Shown: piece after piece, positions 16,605-25,767 of the stretch
Layout: every line of letters begins with the position of its first letter
How positions within the stretch are numbered: the stretch's first letter is position 1
From: Emcibacter sp.
GTDB lineage: Bacteria; Pseudomonadota; Alphaproteobacteria; Sphingomonadales; Emcibacteraceae
Reading direction: 5' to 3'
Assembly (NCBI GenBank): GCA_021774875.1
Contig: JAJFIP010000392.1
Span: 1 to 46,707, forward strand
Length of the DNA: 46,707 bases
Program-made: the position numbers and the translations under genes
Notes under the pieces: model-generated
Database searches by the model: none
The model's input: only the letters and a program-made list of their open reading frames with translations
What the model was told of the DNA's origin: nothing

Positions 16605-17692
16605 GACGCTTCTCCCTGAATTAGAGAAACTTTATGCTCGCGTAATATCCGAGCTACAGATTGTTTATGAAGATGAACAATGGGGGCAATCTCAGAAGTC
16701 TTATATTTCTTATCCTTCAATCGAAGAATGGTACTTAGGCGGCGTTTTCTGACATATGCCTTTACTTTGTTTCGTCGCACTTGAATAAGATGCTCGGCAT
16801 AGAAAGGTGGTAATCCATGTTCTCCGCCATATACGTCAGAAAACTGCTCAGCAAGCTCTCTGTGAGCATTACTGCTTTCTCTGCTACTGGGGTTGATCCG
16901 GCGATAATGGCGGTATAGTTGGACGCTTAGTTTTCGATGGTTTTCTTTCCGCTTCTCGACTTCCTGATCACGATTAAGGTCTGAGGTAGTGGTCGCGCAG
17001 GTTTTTAATATTCTTTGTATAGTCCGAATATTAAGTTTGAATAATTTGGCCAGCTTATAAGTGCTTATTCCTTTAAGATGCTGTTCTAATATTTCAGCAT
17101 CACGGCGCAAATAACGTGCCTTTTGTTCTTTTCTGGTTTCGCGCTTAGGCTCAGACTTTTCCTTAATGATCTGGTTTCGGGCAAATCTGATAATATCTTT
17201 ATGCTCAGAAAGGCAGCGTTGGACGGTCCTCATATTGGTATTTAGGTGATCGGCAATAATGCGATTGCTCGCGCCTTTGAAATACATCCGGATGATTTCA
17301 GTAGCTCTTGATTTTGCTACTTCTTCCTTATGGCTCTTCCTATAGGATTCAATCAGGGCACGCATAGAAGATGGGGGAAATTGATGTTCTTTAGCGGTTT
17401 TACTAATCGCTTGGGCGAAAGATAAATTTTCACCACTCATCAATTGACGAATGCGTACATCCGACACTTCGGCTATAGCCTGCCATTCCTGCTGAGGACT
17501 ATCAGCATTCTTGTCACGTAAATTATTGAGCCGTTCGTTATCATCAACGCTCTGTTTGTGCTGCTTAACAACATCGCGCAGGCGTGAGATTAGAGATGGA
17601 CCTGCTGAAACCAAGGCTTCAGCAACATCCCAAGGAATATCAAGGGTGACAGTACAATGATCTGGATAGGGTGAAATGCGCTTAATATCCAT
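16601..17692 (-). CDS. DNA-binding protein with three resolvase-like HTH motifs
   Basis: 363 residues. Three copies of an HTH resembling that of Hin/resolvase-type proteins are seen at about residues 129-161 (KGASNRIIADHLNTNMRTVQ), 198-229 (KGISTYKLAKLFKLNIRTIQ) and 319-350 (KYKTSEIAPIVHLHKQSVAR). No serine-recombinase catalytic domain is present. ATG 17692 was chosen because GAGG lies six bases before it; the in-frame TTG 17704 overlaps that site. It is the first gene of the leftward operon, next to the right attachment site. Repeated HTH units suggest binding to iterated DNA sites, perhaps as a plasmid-type initiator helper or regulator. Function unknown. Confidence 0.75.
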   Translation of the reverse strand: MDIKRISPYPDHCTVTLDIPWDVAEALVSAGPSLISRLRDVVKQHKQSVDDNERLNNLRDKNADSPQQEWQAIAEVSDVRIRQLMSGENLSFAQAISKTAKEHQFPPSSMRALIESYRKSHKEEVAKSRATEIIRMYFKGASNRIIADHLNTNMRTVQRCLSEHKDIIRFARNQIIKEKSEPKRETRKEQKARYLRRDAEILEQHLKGISTYKLAKLFKLNIRTIQRILKTCATTTSDLNRDQEVEKRKENHRKLSVQLYRHYRRINPSSRESSNAHRELAEQFSDVYGGEHGLPPFYAEHLIQVRRNKVKAYVRKRRLSTILRLKDKKYKTSEIAPIVHLHKQSVARILREHKVSLIQGEAS

Positions 17693-17854
17693 AACGCACC
17701 TCAACCCAGCTGGAGAAGTAAATAAATACAGCTACAATCAATTCATAATGCGTATTTTGGTTTGCAATATGCTTGTTAAGCCATTGATTTGCTAAGACGG
17801 GATTTTGCCCGGGTTTGCAATTAAGTGATTGATTTTTTAGATAATGAGAACTGG
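17693..17854. promoter_or_regulatory. Right-end non-coding region of the element
   Basis: These 162 bases precede the leftward operon and must carry its promoter. TTTGCAAT occurs twice in direct orientation (17761-17768 and 17814-17821), flanking a small hairpin CGGG-ATTTTG-CCCG (17798-17811). Such repeats beside an HTH-protein gene could be its binding sites or integrase arm sites. Confidence 0.4.
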
Positions 17855-17899
17855 CTGAAAATCCGCGTGTCGGTGGTTCAAATCCGCCCCCGGGCACCA
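17855..17899 (+). repeat. attR: 45-bp copy of the tRNA-Phe 3' end
   Basis: Identical to 11561-11605, from the anticodon loop to CCA. It lacks the 5' half of the tRNA, so it is not a functional gene. It marks the chromosomal right boundary of the element. Confidence 0.95.
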
Positions 17900-17960
17900 T
17901 TACAATATCAATTAGTTATTCAAAATATATCAATAATTGAAAATTCCCAATTATTGCTTG

Positions 17961-17980
17961 GGGTAACAATAGGGTAACAA
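17961..17980 (+). repeat. Paired GGGTAACAA direct repeats outside attR
   Basis: GGGTAACAA occurs at 17961-17969 and 17972-17980, eleven bases apart, about 60 bases beyond attR. Closely spaced repeats like this resemble arm-type integrase binding sites, so they may be left from another element that used the same tRNA. No integrase for them is present. Confidence 0.35.
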
Positions 17981-18020
17981 AACCCAAAATATGTCTGATT
18001 ATATCTTTAATTAATACAGC

Positions 18021-18122
18021 GTGACCCAGGGTAAGATCGAGAGGTGGCATCGTTCCCTTAAAAACCAGATACAGCAGGAAATTATTATCTGCCAGGCGAT
18101 CTAAAACAACGCATGGAGCAAA
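18021..18122 (+). pseudogene. IS3-type transposase fragment, frameshifted
   Basis: One frame reads TQGKIERWHRSLKNQI and then breaks; shifting the frame by one base continues as NYYLPGDLKQRME. Together they match the conserved C-terminal integrase-core segment of IS3-family OrfB transposases (QGKIERWH...LKNRI...ENYYLPGDL). Only about 34 codons survive, with one frameshift and no terminal repeats. It lies between attR and the ankyrin gene and indicates earlier mobile-element traffic here. Confidence 0.75.
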
Positions 18123-18183
18123 ATACTCTCTTAATTTAAATACTTAAAAACACAACTTTCCCTGACGACCTCTACCCTACCGA

Positions 18184-20028
18184 TTACCGAGCCTCTCTGA
18201 GTGCTGCCTGAAAAATTGATTTTTTTGATTTGCTGACAAGATCAAATGGCGTTTCACCGTCTTCATTCCTTAACGCCGGATTAGCCCCGGCTTTCAGCAG
18301 CATGACAAATATCTCCAGCCGTCCATAGTCTGCGGCTTTATGGAGCGGGGTTTCCTGATCCTCATCCATGACATCTGGTTTCATTCCGGCCTCAAGAATA
18401 AGCTTCACTTCTTCCACCAAGCCATGTTCTGCCGCTTCATGAAGCGGTGTTTCATCAATATCCGAGGGCAGGATATTAGGATCAACCCCAAGCGCCATCA
18501 ATCGTTTGGTGACAGCGGTATTTCCCTTGAATAAAGCCCGGTAAAAGGCGGTGAAACCATCTTTGTCCTGTATATTGGGACCGGCACCATGCTCCAGAAA
18601 CAAATTGACCATGGCCATATTACCCGTATCAATGGCGGCAAAAAACAGGGGGGTACCATCAACTAAAACATTGGGGCCAATACCTAGCCGCATCCCGGCT
18701 GAGACCAGAACAAAATTATTATTTTCAATTTCATCCTCCAGCTTTTCTGCCACTACCGCTATGGCTTTTTTCCTGCCCCAATCGGGATGGAGCAAAGTGC
18801 GCTGTACCATTTCCATCATTTTATAGCTGTCTGTATCCGGCTCCCCCTTTTTCAGCATCTCCGCTACCAGATCAAGTGCCGTCTTGCCATCCTGTCTTTT
18901 TATTTCGGTTTTTGCCCCACCAAGAATAAGGGTGAAAAAAATTTCCGGTTCCTTGCTAAGAATTGAAAACATCAGCGCAGTCATTCCCGGTGTATCTGGT
19001 CTAAAAATCGTGCTGGCCCCGGTCGCCTGCTGATCAGGATTAGCCCCTGCGCCGAGAAAATAGGCGGTAAGTTTCCAGTCACTGCCTGTTGTAATCATCA
19101 GAGGGGTAACCCCTGTGGATGACATTTGATCCAGAAGCACACCAGCGTTTAACAGGGCATTCATGGTATCAATATCTCCCCCATGTGCAGCCATAAAAAT
19201 TGCTGAAAAACCCATTTTGTTTTCAAGATTTGGATTAGCCCCGCGAGAAATCAGAAAGCTGACCATATCTGCATGCTTCCTGGCCGCCGCATGGGCGATG
19301 GCCGTGCTGCGGGAATAAAAATCTCTTTGCTGGGAAGAAGTGCTAAAATTAATATCAACACCCGCATCCAGTAACAATTCAGCAATATCAACTTGGCCAG
19401 TCCGGGCCGACATGATCAACGCTGTCTGCCCATTAAAGACAGATACCAGATTGGGATTAGCCCCGGAATTTAGCAACAGCCGAACCAAACCCAGATTTCC
19501 CTTATAAGAAGCACTCATCAGAGCCGTATCATAGCCACCTTCGCCTGCAGCATTAATATTTGCCCCGGCTTTCAAAGCTTTTTTTACTGCAATCATGTCA
19601 CCCTTTTTTGCCGCAGCAATAAGCGCCTCATCAGCCTTTCTTTTGATCGGATCGGGGTGAAGGATAACCTCGGCTTTAACTTCGATCCGCCTTGTTGATT
19701 TCGACGAAACTACCGCATCCGTGCCAATGGTAATTTCCGCCTCACCAGCCGATCTTTTTGCTATGACAACGGGGGCGGCATCAACGCTGACAATGATAGC
19801 TTCGCCGACAGAAATAACTCCAAGGGCCGGATGCTCGCGCGTCAAAGTCACTGTATCACCCTGATCCGGAATCCAGCCTTCGTTTAAACGGATGGTGATT
19901 TTTTCGCCTGACACGGCGGTTACCTTTCCGGGCATTTCCGTTGCCAAAGAAGCCTGTTGGCCAATGATAAACAGACAAACTGCCAAAATTGTGATTTTGA
20001 AAATATTTTGCCGGGTAACTTCAGTCAT
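18184..20028 (-). CDS. Exported ankyrin-repeat protein
   Basis: 614 residues. A signal peptide (hydrophobic ITILAVCLFIIGQQASLA) is followed by a small beta domain, about residues 30-105 (GKVTAVSGEKITIRLNEGW, GDTVTLTREHPALGVISVG). Next come roughly eleven ankyrin repeats from about residue 130 to the end, such as ALMSASYKGNLGLVRLLLNS and TPLHEAAEHGLVEEVKLILE. Ankyrin repeats bind other proteins and are uncommon in the periplasm. Some repeats are degenerate around residues 385-430. It starts 26 bases after the PASTA gene, preceded by GGGAGAG, and is the last gene of the five-frame operon. A scaffold for its operon partners is plausible but unproven. Confidence 0.88.
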   Translation of the reverse strand: MTEVTRQNIFKITILAVCLFIIGQQASLATEMPGKVTAVSGEKITIRLNEGWIPDQGDTVTLTREHPALGVISVGEAIIVSVDAAPVVIAKRSAGEAEITIGTDAVVSSKSTRRIEVKAEVILHPDPIKRKADEALIAAAKKGDMIAVKKALKAGANINAAGEGGYDTALMSASYKGNLGLVRLLLNSGANPNLVSVFNGQTALIMSARTGQVDIAELLLDAGVDINFSTSSQQRDFYSRSTAIAHAAARKHADMVSFLISRGANPNLENKMGFSAIFMAAHGGDIDTMNALLNAGVLLDQMSSTGVTPLMITTGSDWKLTAYFLGAGANPDQQATGASTIFRPDTPGMTALMFSILSKEPEIFFTLILGGAKTEIKRQDGKTALDLVAEMLKKGEPDTDSYKMMEMVQRTLLHPDWGRKKAIAVVAEKLEDEIENNNFVLVSAGMRLGIGPNVLVDGTPLFFAAIDTGNMAMVNLFLEHGAGPNIQDKDGFTAFYRALFKGNTAVTKRLMALGVDPNILPSDIDETPLHEAAEHGLVEEVKLILEAGMKPDVMDEDQETPLHKAADYGRLEIFVMLLKAGANPALRNEDGETPFDLVSKSKKSIFQAALREAR

Positions 20029-20054
20029 GGTTATTTTTCTCTCCCTTACAGAAT

Positions 20055-22199
20055 TTATAAATCACAGTCATCACCAATAACACCATACAGACAATTCCTT
20101 ACCGGACAGCTATAACCCATTTTGCGAAGCTTCTCACAGGAAAAGCCCTGACTGGCAATATGTGGCGGCGGAGGTGGCAACCTCTGGATTTGCGGTTTTA
20201 CTACCTGTGGCTTTATTTGTGGTTGATTTCTAACCGTTGGCACAACGGGACGCGCGGCCAGACAGTTTTTTCCATCCCTTGAAGGTGAAAACCCTTGTCG
20301 ACACTGACAGGCCGGACGTCCTGTTGATTGATTCCAGTAAGATTGACTATTGGGCACAGTGCATCTGAATTCTGCCACCAGCTGTTCACGGGTTTTATTT
20401 TTGATACATTTTTTGCCATCCTGAGAAGGGGAAAAACCCTGACGACATTGACAGCCCGGCACAGACTTGGCGGCGTTCCAGTAGCGGACGCTATTGGGAA
20501 TTTTACAATTAAATGCCGCCAACTGATGATCCCGGCTTTTGCGGAAATATACCAGCCTGAGACTGGTTCCTTCTTTTATCTGAATTCCGGGGGAAATGCT
20601 CTGGCTGGCAACCGTTTCAGATTTTGCATTGGTTGGTGCTGTATCGCCCCATACCGAAGTGATTATAATTTTTCCGTCACTGAAACTGGCACTTACCATA
20701 TCCCGGCTCAACCCCCTGAGATCAGGCATTACCCTGCGCCAGACATACGCACCATAGTGGGTAATTTCCGCCCGCATATTGGGCCTGATTTTTGCCCCCT
20801 CTGCGGGAGACTGAGCAGTAACCAAATATTGCTGTTGTTGACGGGGAGGCTCGCCGCTTTCCTTGGTCCGGATATTAATGCCCAGACTGTCCAGTTTTAG
20901 CTGTGCTTCCCTGCGGTTCATCCCAATTATATTGGGCATCACAACACTATCATCAAAGGCAGCGTACGTATTGATAACCACCAGAGAGCCTTTCGCCACC
21001 ACCGTTTTTGCCGCAGGAATCGTATCCCTTACTGTAAAGGCATTGCTGGCATCGGGGGCTTTTCCAACTGATTTTTGCTCAACAGTAAAACCCGCCGCCA
21101 GTAATTGACTTCGTGCTACTGCCCCCGGTAATCCTGCAAGTGCCGGTATGGTGATAGGGGTTTTATATTCATCATAAAGGGTGAGTTTGACAATAGTTCC
21201 CGGTGCCACCTGCGTTCCGCCCCCATGATCCTGCCGCACCACTTTATAGGCCTGTTCTTTGCTGATTGCGGGTGTACCCATTAACAGGCTGACCTTAAGA
21301 CCCAGAGCTTCGAGGGTTTTTTTTGCTTGGGCCGCGGGCAGTCCCGTGACAACTGGCATCGTCACTGTTTCACTTTGCTGTATACGATCACCGTTGAAAT
21401 CGCCATATGCGGTCAAGGTGATGATGCTCCCCGGAGCCACATGAACGGCCATTTTATCCTGTTTGGTCACGATAAAGGCTTTCGCAGCACTTGGTGCCGG
21501 GCCACCAGATTTGGTTTGAACCTTTAGGCCCTGTGCCTCCAACATCTGACGCGCCTTATCCCGGTTTATTCCGACGACGTCCCTTACGGTTACGCCCGAA
21601 ACTTTTTTATAACGCCCTCTGCAATTCTCAATTCCGGCTTCGTTGATTTGTGACATGACATATTCAGCCAGCTTGCAGTGATCGATGGAATCAAGGCGAT
21701 CACGCTGGCTCCATGCGTAAACTTCGGAAGACATGCCTGCTGCTGCATCCGGTCGGCTGTTCTGAACCGATCTGCCGCCTATCATTTGCCCTGCCAATGT
21801 ACCCCATTGTGTGTAATGGGCATTCGCGCCCTGAACATTAATTGGTGGCTTAGCTATGCTGATCCACTGGCGGATCAGGGCCGATATATCGGGATTGGCG
21901 GGATCAAGACCAGCCGGATCAACAGGCCCACCGCCAGCACCTGTGTCACCAGTCACTGTAGTGCCATCTACGTCCTGCGAACTATCTGCTCCGTCTGTAT
22001 TATCATCATCACCCTGCGCCCTGCTGCCATCCTTGCCGATTTCCCGGCGGGTTAAATCACCAAATGTGGCACCGAGACTGTCTCTGACCTGCTGTTCCCA
22101 GGCCTCGCCTTTCTTGGTATCCGGTTTCTCCTGTGCCACAGCCGTCGTCAATGATAGAATGAGCCAGAATATGGATATGAGGGTGAGACTATTCTTCAC
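20055..22199 (-). CDS. Exported protein with five PASTA domains and Cys-rich repeats
   Basis: 714 residues from GTG 22199, chosen because GGAGG lies nine bases before it and a signal peptide follows at once (KNSLTLISIFWLILSLTTA). A Gly/Asp-rich linker and a small domain precede five PASTA-type repeats, about residues 200-540, each with a DVVGINRDKARQMLEAQGL-like helix and a closing VAPGSIITLTAY strand. The fifth is degenerate. Two Cys repeats follow (CQCRQGFSPSQDGKKC and CQCRQGFSPSRDGKNC), then a Pro-rich stretch and a C-terminal Cys cluster. PASTA domains usually sit on Ser/Thr kinases or penicillin-binding proteins and contact muropeptides; here there is no kinase or transpeptidase domain. 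Cell-wall contact is inferred. It overlaps the upstream gene by 11 bases. Confidence 0.88.
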   Translation of the reverse strand: MKNSLTLISIFWLILSLTTAVAQEKPDTKKGEAWEQQVRDSLGATFGDLTRREIGKDGSRAQGDDDNTDGADSSQDVDGTTVTGDTGAGGGPVDPAGLDPANPDISALIRQWISIAKPPINVQGANAHYTQWGTLAGQMIGGRSVQNSRPDAAAGMSSEVYAWSQRDRLDSIDHCKLAEYVMSQINEAGIENCRGRYKKVSGVTVRDVVGINRDKARQMLEAQGLKVQTKSGGPAPSAAKAFIVTKQDKMAVHVAPGSIITLTAYGDFNGDRIQQSETVTMPVVTGLPAAQAKKTLEALGLKVSLLMGTPAISKEQAYKVVRQDHGGGTQVAPGTIVKLTLYDEYKTPITIPALAGLPGAVARSQLLAAGFTVEQKSVGKAPDASNAFTVRDTIPAAKTVVAKGSLVVINTYAAFDDSVVMPNIIGMNRREAQLKLDSLGINIRTKESGEPPRQQQQYLVTAQSPAEGAKIRPNMRAEITHYGAYVWRRVMPDLRGLSRDMVSASFSDGKIIITSVWGDTAPTNAKSETVASQSISPGIQIKEGTSLRLVYFRKSRDHQLAAFNCKIPNSVRYWNAAKSVPGCQCRQGFSPSQDGKKCIKNKTREQLVAEFRCTVPNSQSYWNQSTGRPACQCRQGFSPSRDGKNCLAARPVVPTVRNQPQIKPQVVKPQIQRLPPPPPHIASQGFSCEKLRKMGYSCPVRNCLYGVIGDDCDL

Positions 22200-25100
22200 A
22201 ACGCCCATCCTCCCATAGTTTTTCACCGTCTTCCGCATATTCCCATTCGCTGCCTAGGTCGATTTCTCCGGCTTTTATGGCATCCATTAATTCCCCAGAG
22301 TTTAGAAAAGGACCAACATTTAGAATTTTAACCTGCGGGCCGCTGTCCCACACATTGGGCATGCCTAACATGACAGTCAAACCTGATTTTAAACAGTCCG
22401 GGTAGGAGGATAATTTATCATAATGTGCCTGTGCTATCTTAGCCGGATCCTGACCCCATTTGACCCAAAGCGTGCGGCGGCTCCAGCCGTCAACCCGTAG
22501 ACCCCAGACGGTCTTGCCACCGGGGGGATCGGTGTAAAGTTTATAACCGCTACCTTTGGTTTCCATAATCACACCCAGATATTTTGGCACGGCCTTGGGG
22601 GCAGCGAGCTTGCCGGGGTGGCTATGGGCGGTCGCGGAGGCGAGATATTCTCCGCCAACGGGAACCGGCATATAATAGGCAGTCGCCAATTCATCTGCTC
22701 CTGCCCATAGACGTAATTGAAAGCCAAAAAGTGATTCTACATTCTTTAATTCCCTTGCCGTTTGAGCCACTCTTTCCCGGTCCTTTTTAGACTGATTTTC
22801 AGTGGCCTCGAGAATGACAAAGCCATCCTCATTTACGGCCAGACTCTTAGAATGGAAAAGATAAAATGCATTCTTATCATTTTTACTCAGGGGAAGTGAG
22901 GACTCAACTTGATAACTATATCTAAGCGGCACATGTTCACCGCTTTCCTGCAAAGCTATTATTTCAGGATCGTTACAAGCTTTTCCATAAAAGCCTGTGG
23001 CTGTACATTTCTCAGGTATAAATTTGACCTTAACCCGGGCTTGAAAATCTGAATTTGGCTTGGGATAAATTCTGCTAATGTCTACTGTATGGCGTGAAGC
23101 CTTAAACATAACCCCTTGGGAAAAACAAGATGCCCTTGCTGCGTCATCCTTATGTTCCTGTTCTTCGCAGGGTTTGTAATTGGGAAAGGCACTGGCCCAT
23201 TTGGCGGAAAATTCTACTTCAAACGGCTGACCCACTATTATTTCTGTGGGGAATCTCGTCAGTCCGGCACTGACCGCAGTACCGCCATTGGGTGCAACGC
23301 CGCATGTCTTAACCGCACCAGCACCATTGCCAAAACGAGTCAACTTGCAATCAGCCTTTTTTGTAGCTTCACTTAATACAGGCTCGCTCACTTTCACCAG
23401 CCTTAACACCAGTGGCGCACCAGACACCGGAGTGAGACTATCTTCAGAATCTGATTGGTCATCTTCTTCAGTATCATCCTCATCATCCGTATCTTCTGCT
23501 AAATCGCCGGACGTTGGATCGTTTGTATCACCTTCTTCTCCTTCTTCCTCGCCGTCCTCTTCTTCCTCAACAGTTGGCTCGCATTCAGGTATTTTCTGTT
23601 GGCCCAGGGCTTCCAGTTGCTTGATAATATCCTGAACCTCGGTAGAAATTTCCCGAGCTGTCCGGGTAAATTCAGCCATGAGGCTCTGATCAACAGGATC
23701 ACGCTGGGCACTCACCTCGGCCTGCAGGGTGATGATCTGCGGATCATCATCGGTGGCACTGGCCAAACGCTCAAATCGGCGAGCAAGGGACTGCTGGATT
23801 TTAGCCTGCCGGGAAATTAACTGGCCCAGTCCGGCGGCATCAGCAAATACCGAGGATGTGGTCTGGGCACGACCCAGCACCTGATAGGCGGCAAGCAGGG
23901 CTTTGTTGAGTGTTGCGGCATAATCTGCCAGTTCCTTTTCCCAGACAGCCCGCATTTTATCGCCGGCTTCCCCGGCTTCAATACATCGGTCACCCAGTTT
24001 GCGACTTTCCAGCAAACTTGCATAAACAGCAAGGTCATCTCGGCCCCGGATTGCCTTATCCATATTATCTGTGCCGCGCCGCCAGGCATCCTTTAGAATC
24101 TGGGTCGTGACCCTAAGTTCGGCAATATTAGTAATCAACTGATCATAACCACCATACATAAGGCGGAGCATCACCTTGTTTGCCGCCTGATCGGCCCTGA
24201 ACTGAGCTTGTAAATTTTCCATCTCTGCATAGACAAAGCCGCCCATTTGTGACAGTCGGTTCTTGAGCCAGCCCCCAACAGCAAAGGATACGTCCACACC
24301 AAGCCGGACAGCACCGCGCTGATTAACGATATTCGCCAATACGCCAAGCTGACTGGCCGCGCGGCCCTGTCGCTGGGCATCCTCGATTTCCTGCTTGGCA
24401 GCGGCATCAAATAAGGCCTTGCCTGCATCATAACCAAAGCAGGACAGCAACACATAGCAGCCACCTTTGGCGCCTGCAACCACCTGCCCGCCAGTGGTAT
24501 CCTCCGCCGCTACGTCACGCACCACCTGAGCGACACCGGTGGCTTCGCCTATGGCGATTACCGTACCGACCGCGATGGCATTGCCAAGTCCGACCCATTC
24601 TTCGCGGCTGACATCCATATTCAGGAAATCATCAGTACCGGGGATTTGATATTCTCCGGCCTCATTCATAACTTCAACCGCACCTTCCGCACCAAGGTAG
24701 GACGCATAACCCACCTGCAACATACCCAGCGTGCCCAGCTCGGCGATGGTGCCTTTCACCCGCCGGGCACCTCGGCGCAAGATATTGACATCATCGGCCT
24801 GGGCAAAGGAAGAAAGTCTTGGTCGGCCAGGCAAGCCCTGATCAATTTCGCGAATTTGATTCTTGCGAATAAAATCATTGGTGGTTTTATTGAGTTCCGC
24901 TTCCGATATTTGACGCAGAACCTTGGTGCCATCGGCACCCTCCTCGATAACTTCATAAATGGCAGCCTGACCGGTAACCTCTACTTTACGAAGTTTTTCC
25001 CCGGTCATCCATTCATGGGCAGTTTGTCTTGCATGGGGCATATGGGGATCATCCAGCACCTGTTGCAAGGTCACCCGGATACGTTTGGCGGCTTCGCGTT

Positions 25101-25731
25101 GTTCTGCAAGCTCCTCGGCCACTTTTGCCAATGCCTTTTTATCACCTGCTGCCAGTGCCGCTTCATGTTGGGCCAGCAATCCCTTGCGGTAGGCATTTTC
25201 CCGCACCTGCGCGAATTGATTGGCCTCGCGGAAACTGTTGCGAATATCTTGTTGTAATTTTTGGGCGGCCTTGCGAAATGCTTCCGGGTCTGTGGGCAGA
25301 ATTTTATTCCCCTTGGCTATGGCCTTTAGCTCATCCATGCGGGCGATCTGTTCCGCCGTGGGGTTCTTAACAGTGTTGGATAAAATACGATGGGCCGCCT
25401 TTGCTGCCTGACGCGGTTCTTCCATACATTTGAAGCGAACTTGCGGTGGGCACCAATTGGCCGGGTCCATATGATGTAGACCCTTTTTCATCATATCAGT
25501 GTTGAAACCGTGCATATCATTGACCACGGCGGCTTCAATCTTTCTCGTGACAAGAGCAACTTCATCGTCAAGTTCGGCAATACGGGCCAGCTTGCGCTGA
25601 CGCAGATCATCAGGCAGGTCCACATCATCCAGTGCTTCCGCCAATGCGACCCTTTCCGATTTCAGACCTTCCAGTTTGCCTCCCGGCTTGACGACACCTT
25701 CAATCCATTCCTGCCCGCCAACCGAGCCCAC
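22189..25731 (-). CDS. Very large coiled-coil/acidic-linker protein, probable downstream part of an interrupted gene
   Basis: 1180 residues from GTG 25731. Parts in order: Lys/Glu/Ala-rich helices (about 1-320); a hydrophobic Gly/Ala-rich segment (about 355-470, e.g. WVGLGNAIAVGTVIAIGEAT); long coiled coils (about 490-730); a strongly acidic linker (EEEEDGEEEGEEG onward, about 750-800); and a Cys-containing beta-rich C-terminal region (about 805-1180). It has no signal peptide, although its many Cys residues and exported neighbours suggest it is secreted. The start is weak. The frame continues upstream without a break in coding character until a TAA at 25768-25770, which ends the signal-peptide-bearing gene in the same frame. 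No enzymatic motif is recognised. Family unknown. Confidence 0.75.
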   Translation of the reverse strand: MGSVGGQEWIEGVVKPGGKLEGLKSERVALAEALDDVDLPDDLRQRKLARIAELDDEVALVTRKIEAAVVNDMHGFNTDMMKKGLHHMDPANWCPPQVRFKCMEEPRQAAKAAHRILSNTVKNPTAEQIARMDELKAIAKGNKILPTDPEAFRKAAQKLQQDIRNSFREANQFAQVRENAYRKGLLAQHEAALAAGDKKALAKVAEELAEQREAAKRIRVTLQQVLDDPHMPHARQTAHEWMTGEKLRKVEVTGQAAIYEVIEEGADGTKVLRQISEAELNKTTNDFIRKNQIREIDQGLPGRPRLSSFAQADDVNILRRGARRVKGTIAELGTLGMLQVGYASYLGAEGAVEVMNEAGEYQIPGTDDFLNMDVSREEWVGLGNAIAVGTVIAIGEATGVAQVVRDVAAEDTTGGQVVAGAKGGCYVLLSCFGYDAGKALFDAAAKQEIEDAQRQGRAASQLGVLANIVNQRGAVRLGVDVSFAVGGWLKNRLSQMGGFVYAEMENLQAQFRADQAANKVMLRLMYGGYDQLITNIAELRVTTQILKDAWRRGTDNMDKAIRGRDDLAVYASLLESRKLGDRCIEAGEAGDKMRAVWEKELADYAATLNKALLAAYQVLGRAQTTSSVFADAAGLGQLISRQAKIQQSLARRFERLASATDDDPQIITLQAEVSAQRDPVDQSLMAEFTRTAREISTEVQDIIKQLEALGQQKIPECEPTVEEEEDGEEEGEEGDTNDPTSGDLAEDTDDEDDTEEDDQSDSEDSLTPVSGAPLVLRLVKVSEPVLSEATKKADCKLTRFGNGAGAVKTCGVAPNGGTAVSAGLTRFPTEIIVGQPFEVEFSAKWASAFPNYKPCEEQEHKDDAARASCFSQGVMFKASRHTVDISRIYPKPNSDFQARVKVKFIPEKCTATGFYGKACNDPEIIALQESGEHVPLRYSYQVESSLPLSKNDKNAFYLFHSKSLAVNEDGFVILEATENQSKKDRERVAQTARELKNVESLFGFQLRLWAGADELATAYYMPVPVGGEYLASATAHSHPGKLAAPKAVPKYLGVIMETKGSGYKLYTDPPGGKTVWGLRVDGWSRRTLWVKWGQDPAKIAQAHYDKLSSYPDCLKSGLTVMLGMPNVWDSGPQVKILNVGPFLNSGELMDAIKAGEIDLGSEWEYAEDGEKLWEDGRCEE

Positions 25732-25767
25732 TTTATCTTCGAAGCGAGCGGCCCGCTCCAGTGCCCT

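Noticed and set aside
17682-17900. 72-residue minus-strand open frame starting MVPGGGFEPPTRGFS
   Set aside because: This is the well-known translation of a tRNA 3' end, here the attR copy of tRNA-Phe; spurious.
17900-18183. Possible second tyrosine-integrase element with its own gene
   Set aside because: Only paired GGGTAACAA repeats and a transposase scrap remain; no integrase gene or matching second boundary can be seen.
20328-20900. 190-residue plus-strand frame opposite the PASTA gene
   Set aside because: The opposite strand encodes clear PASTA and Cys repeats; the plus frame shows no motif.
23246-23635. Ser-rich plus-strand frame opposite the acidic linker of the large protein
   Set aside because: A run of Ser codons is the antisense of the Asp/Glu codons; no independent gene evidence.
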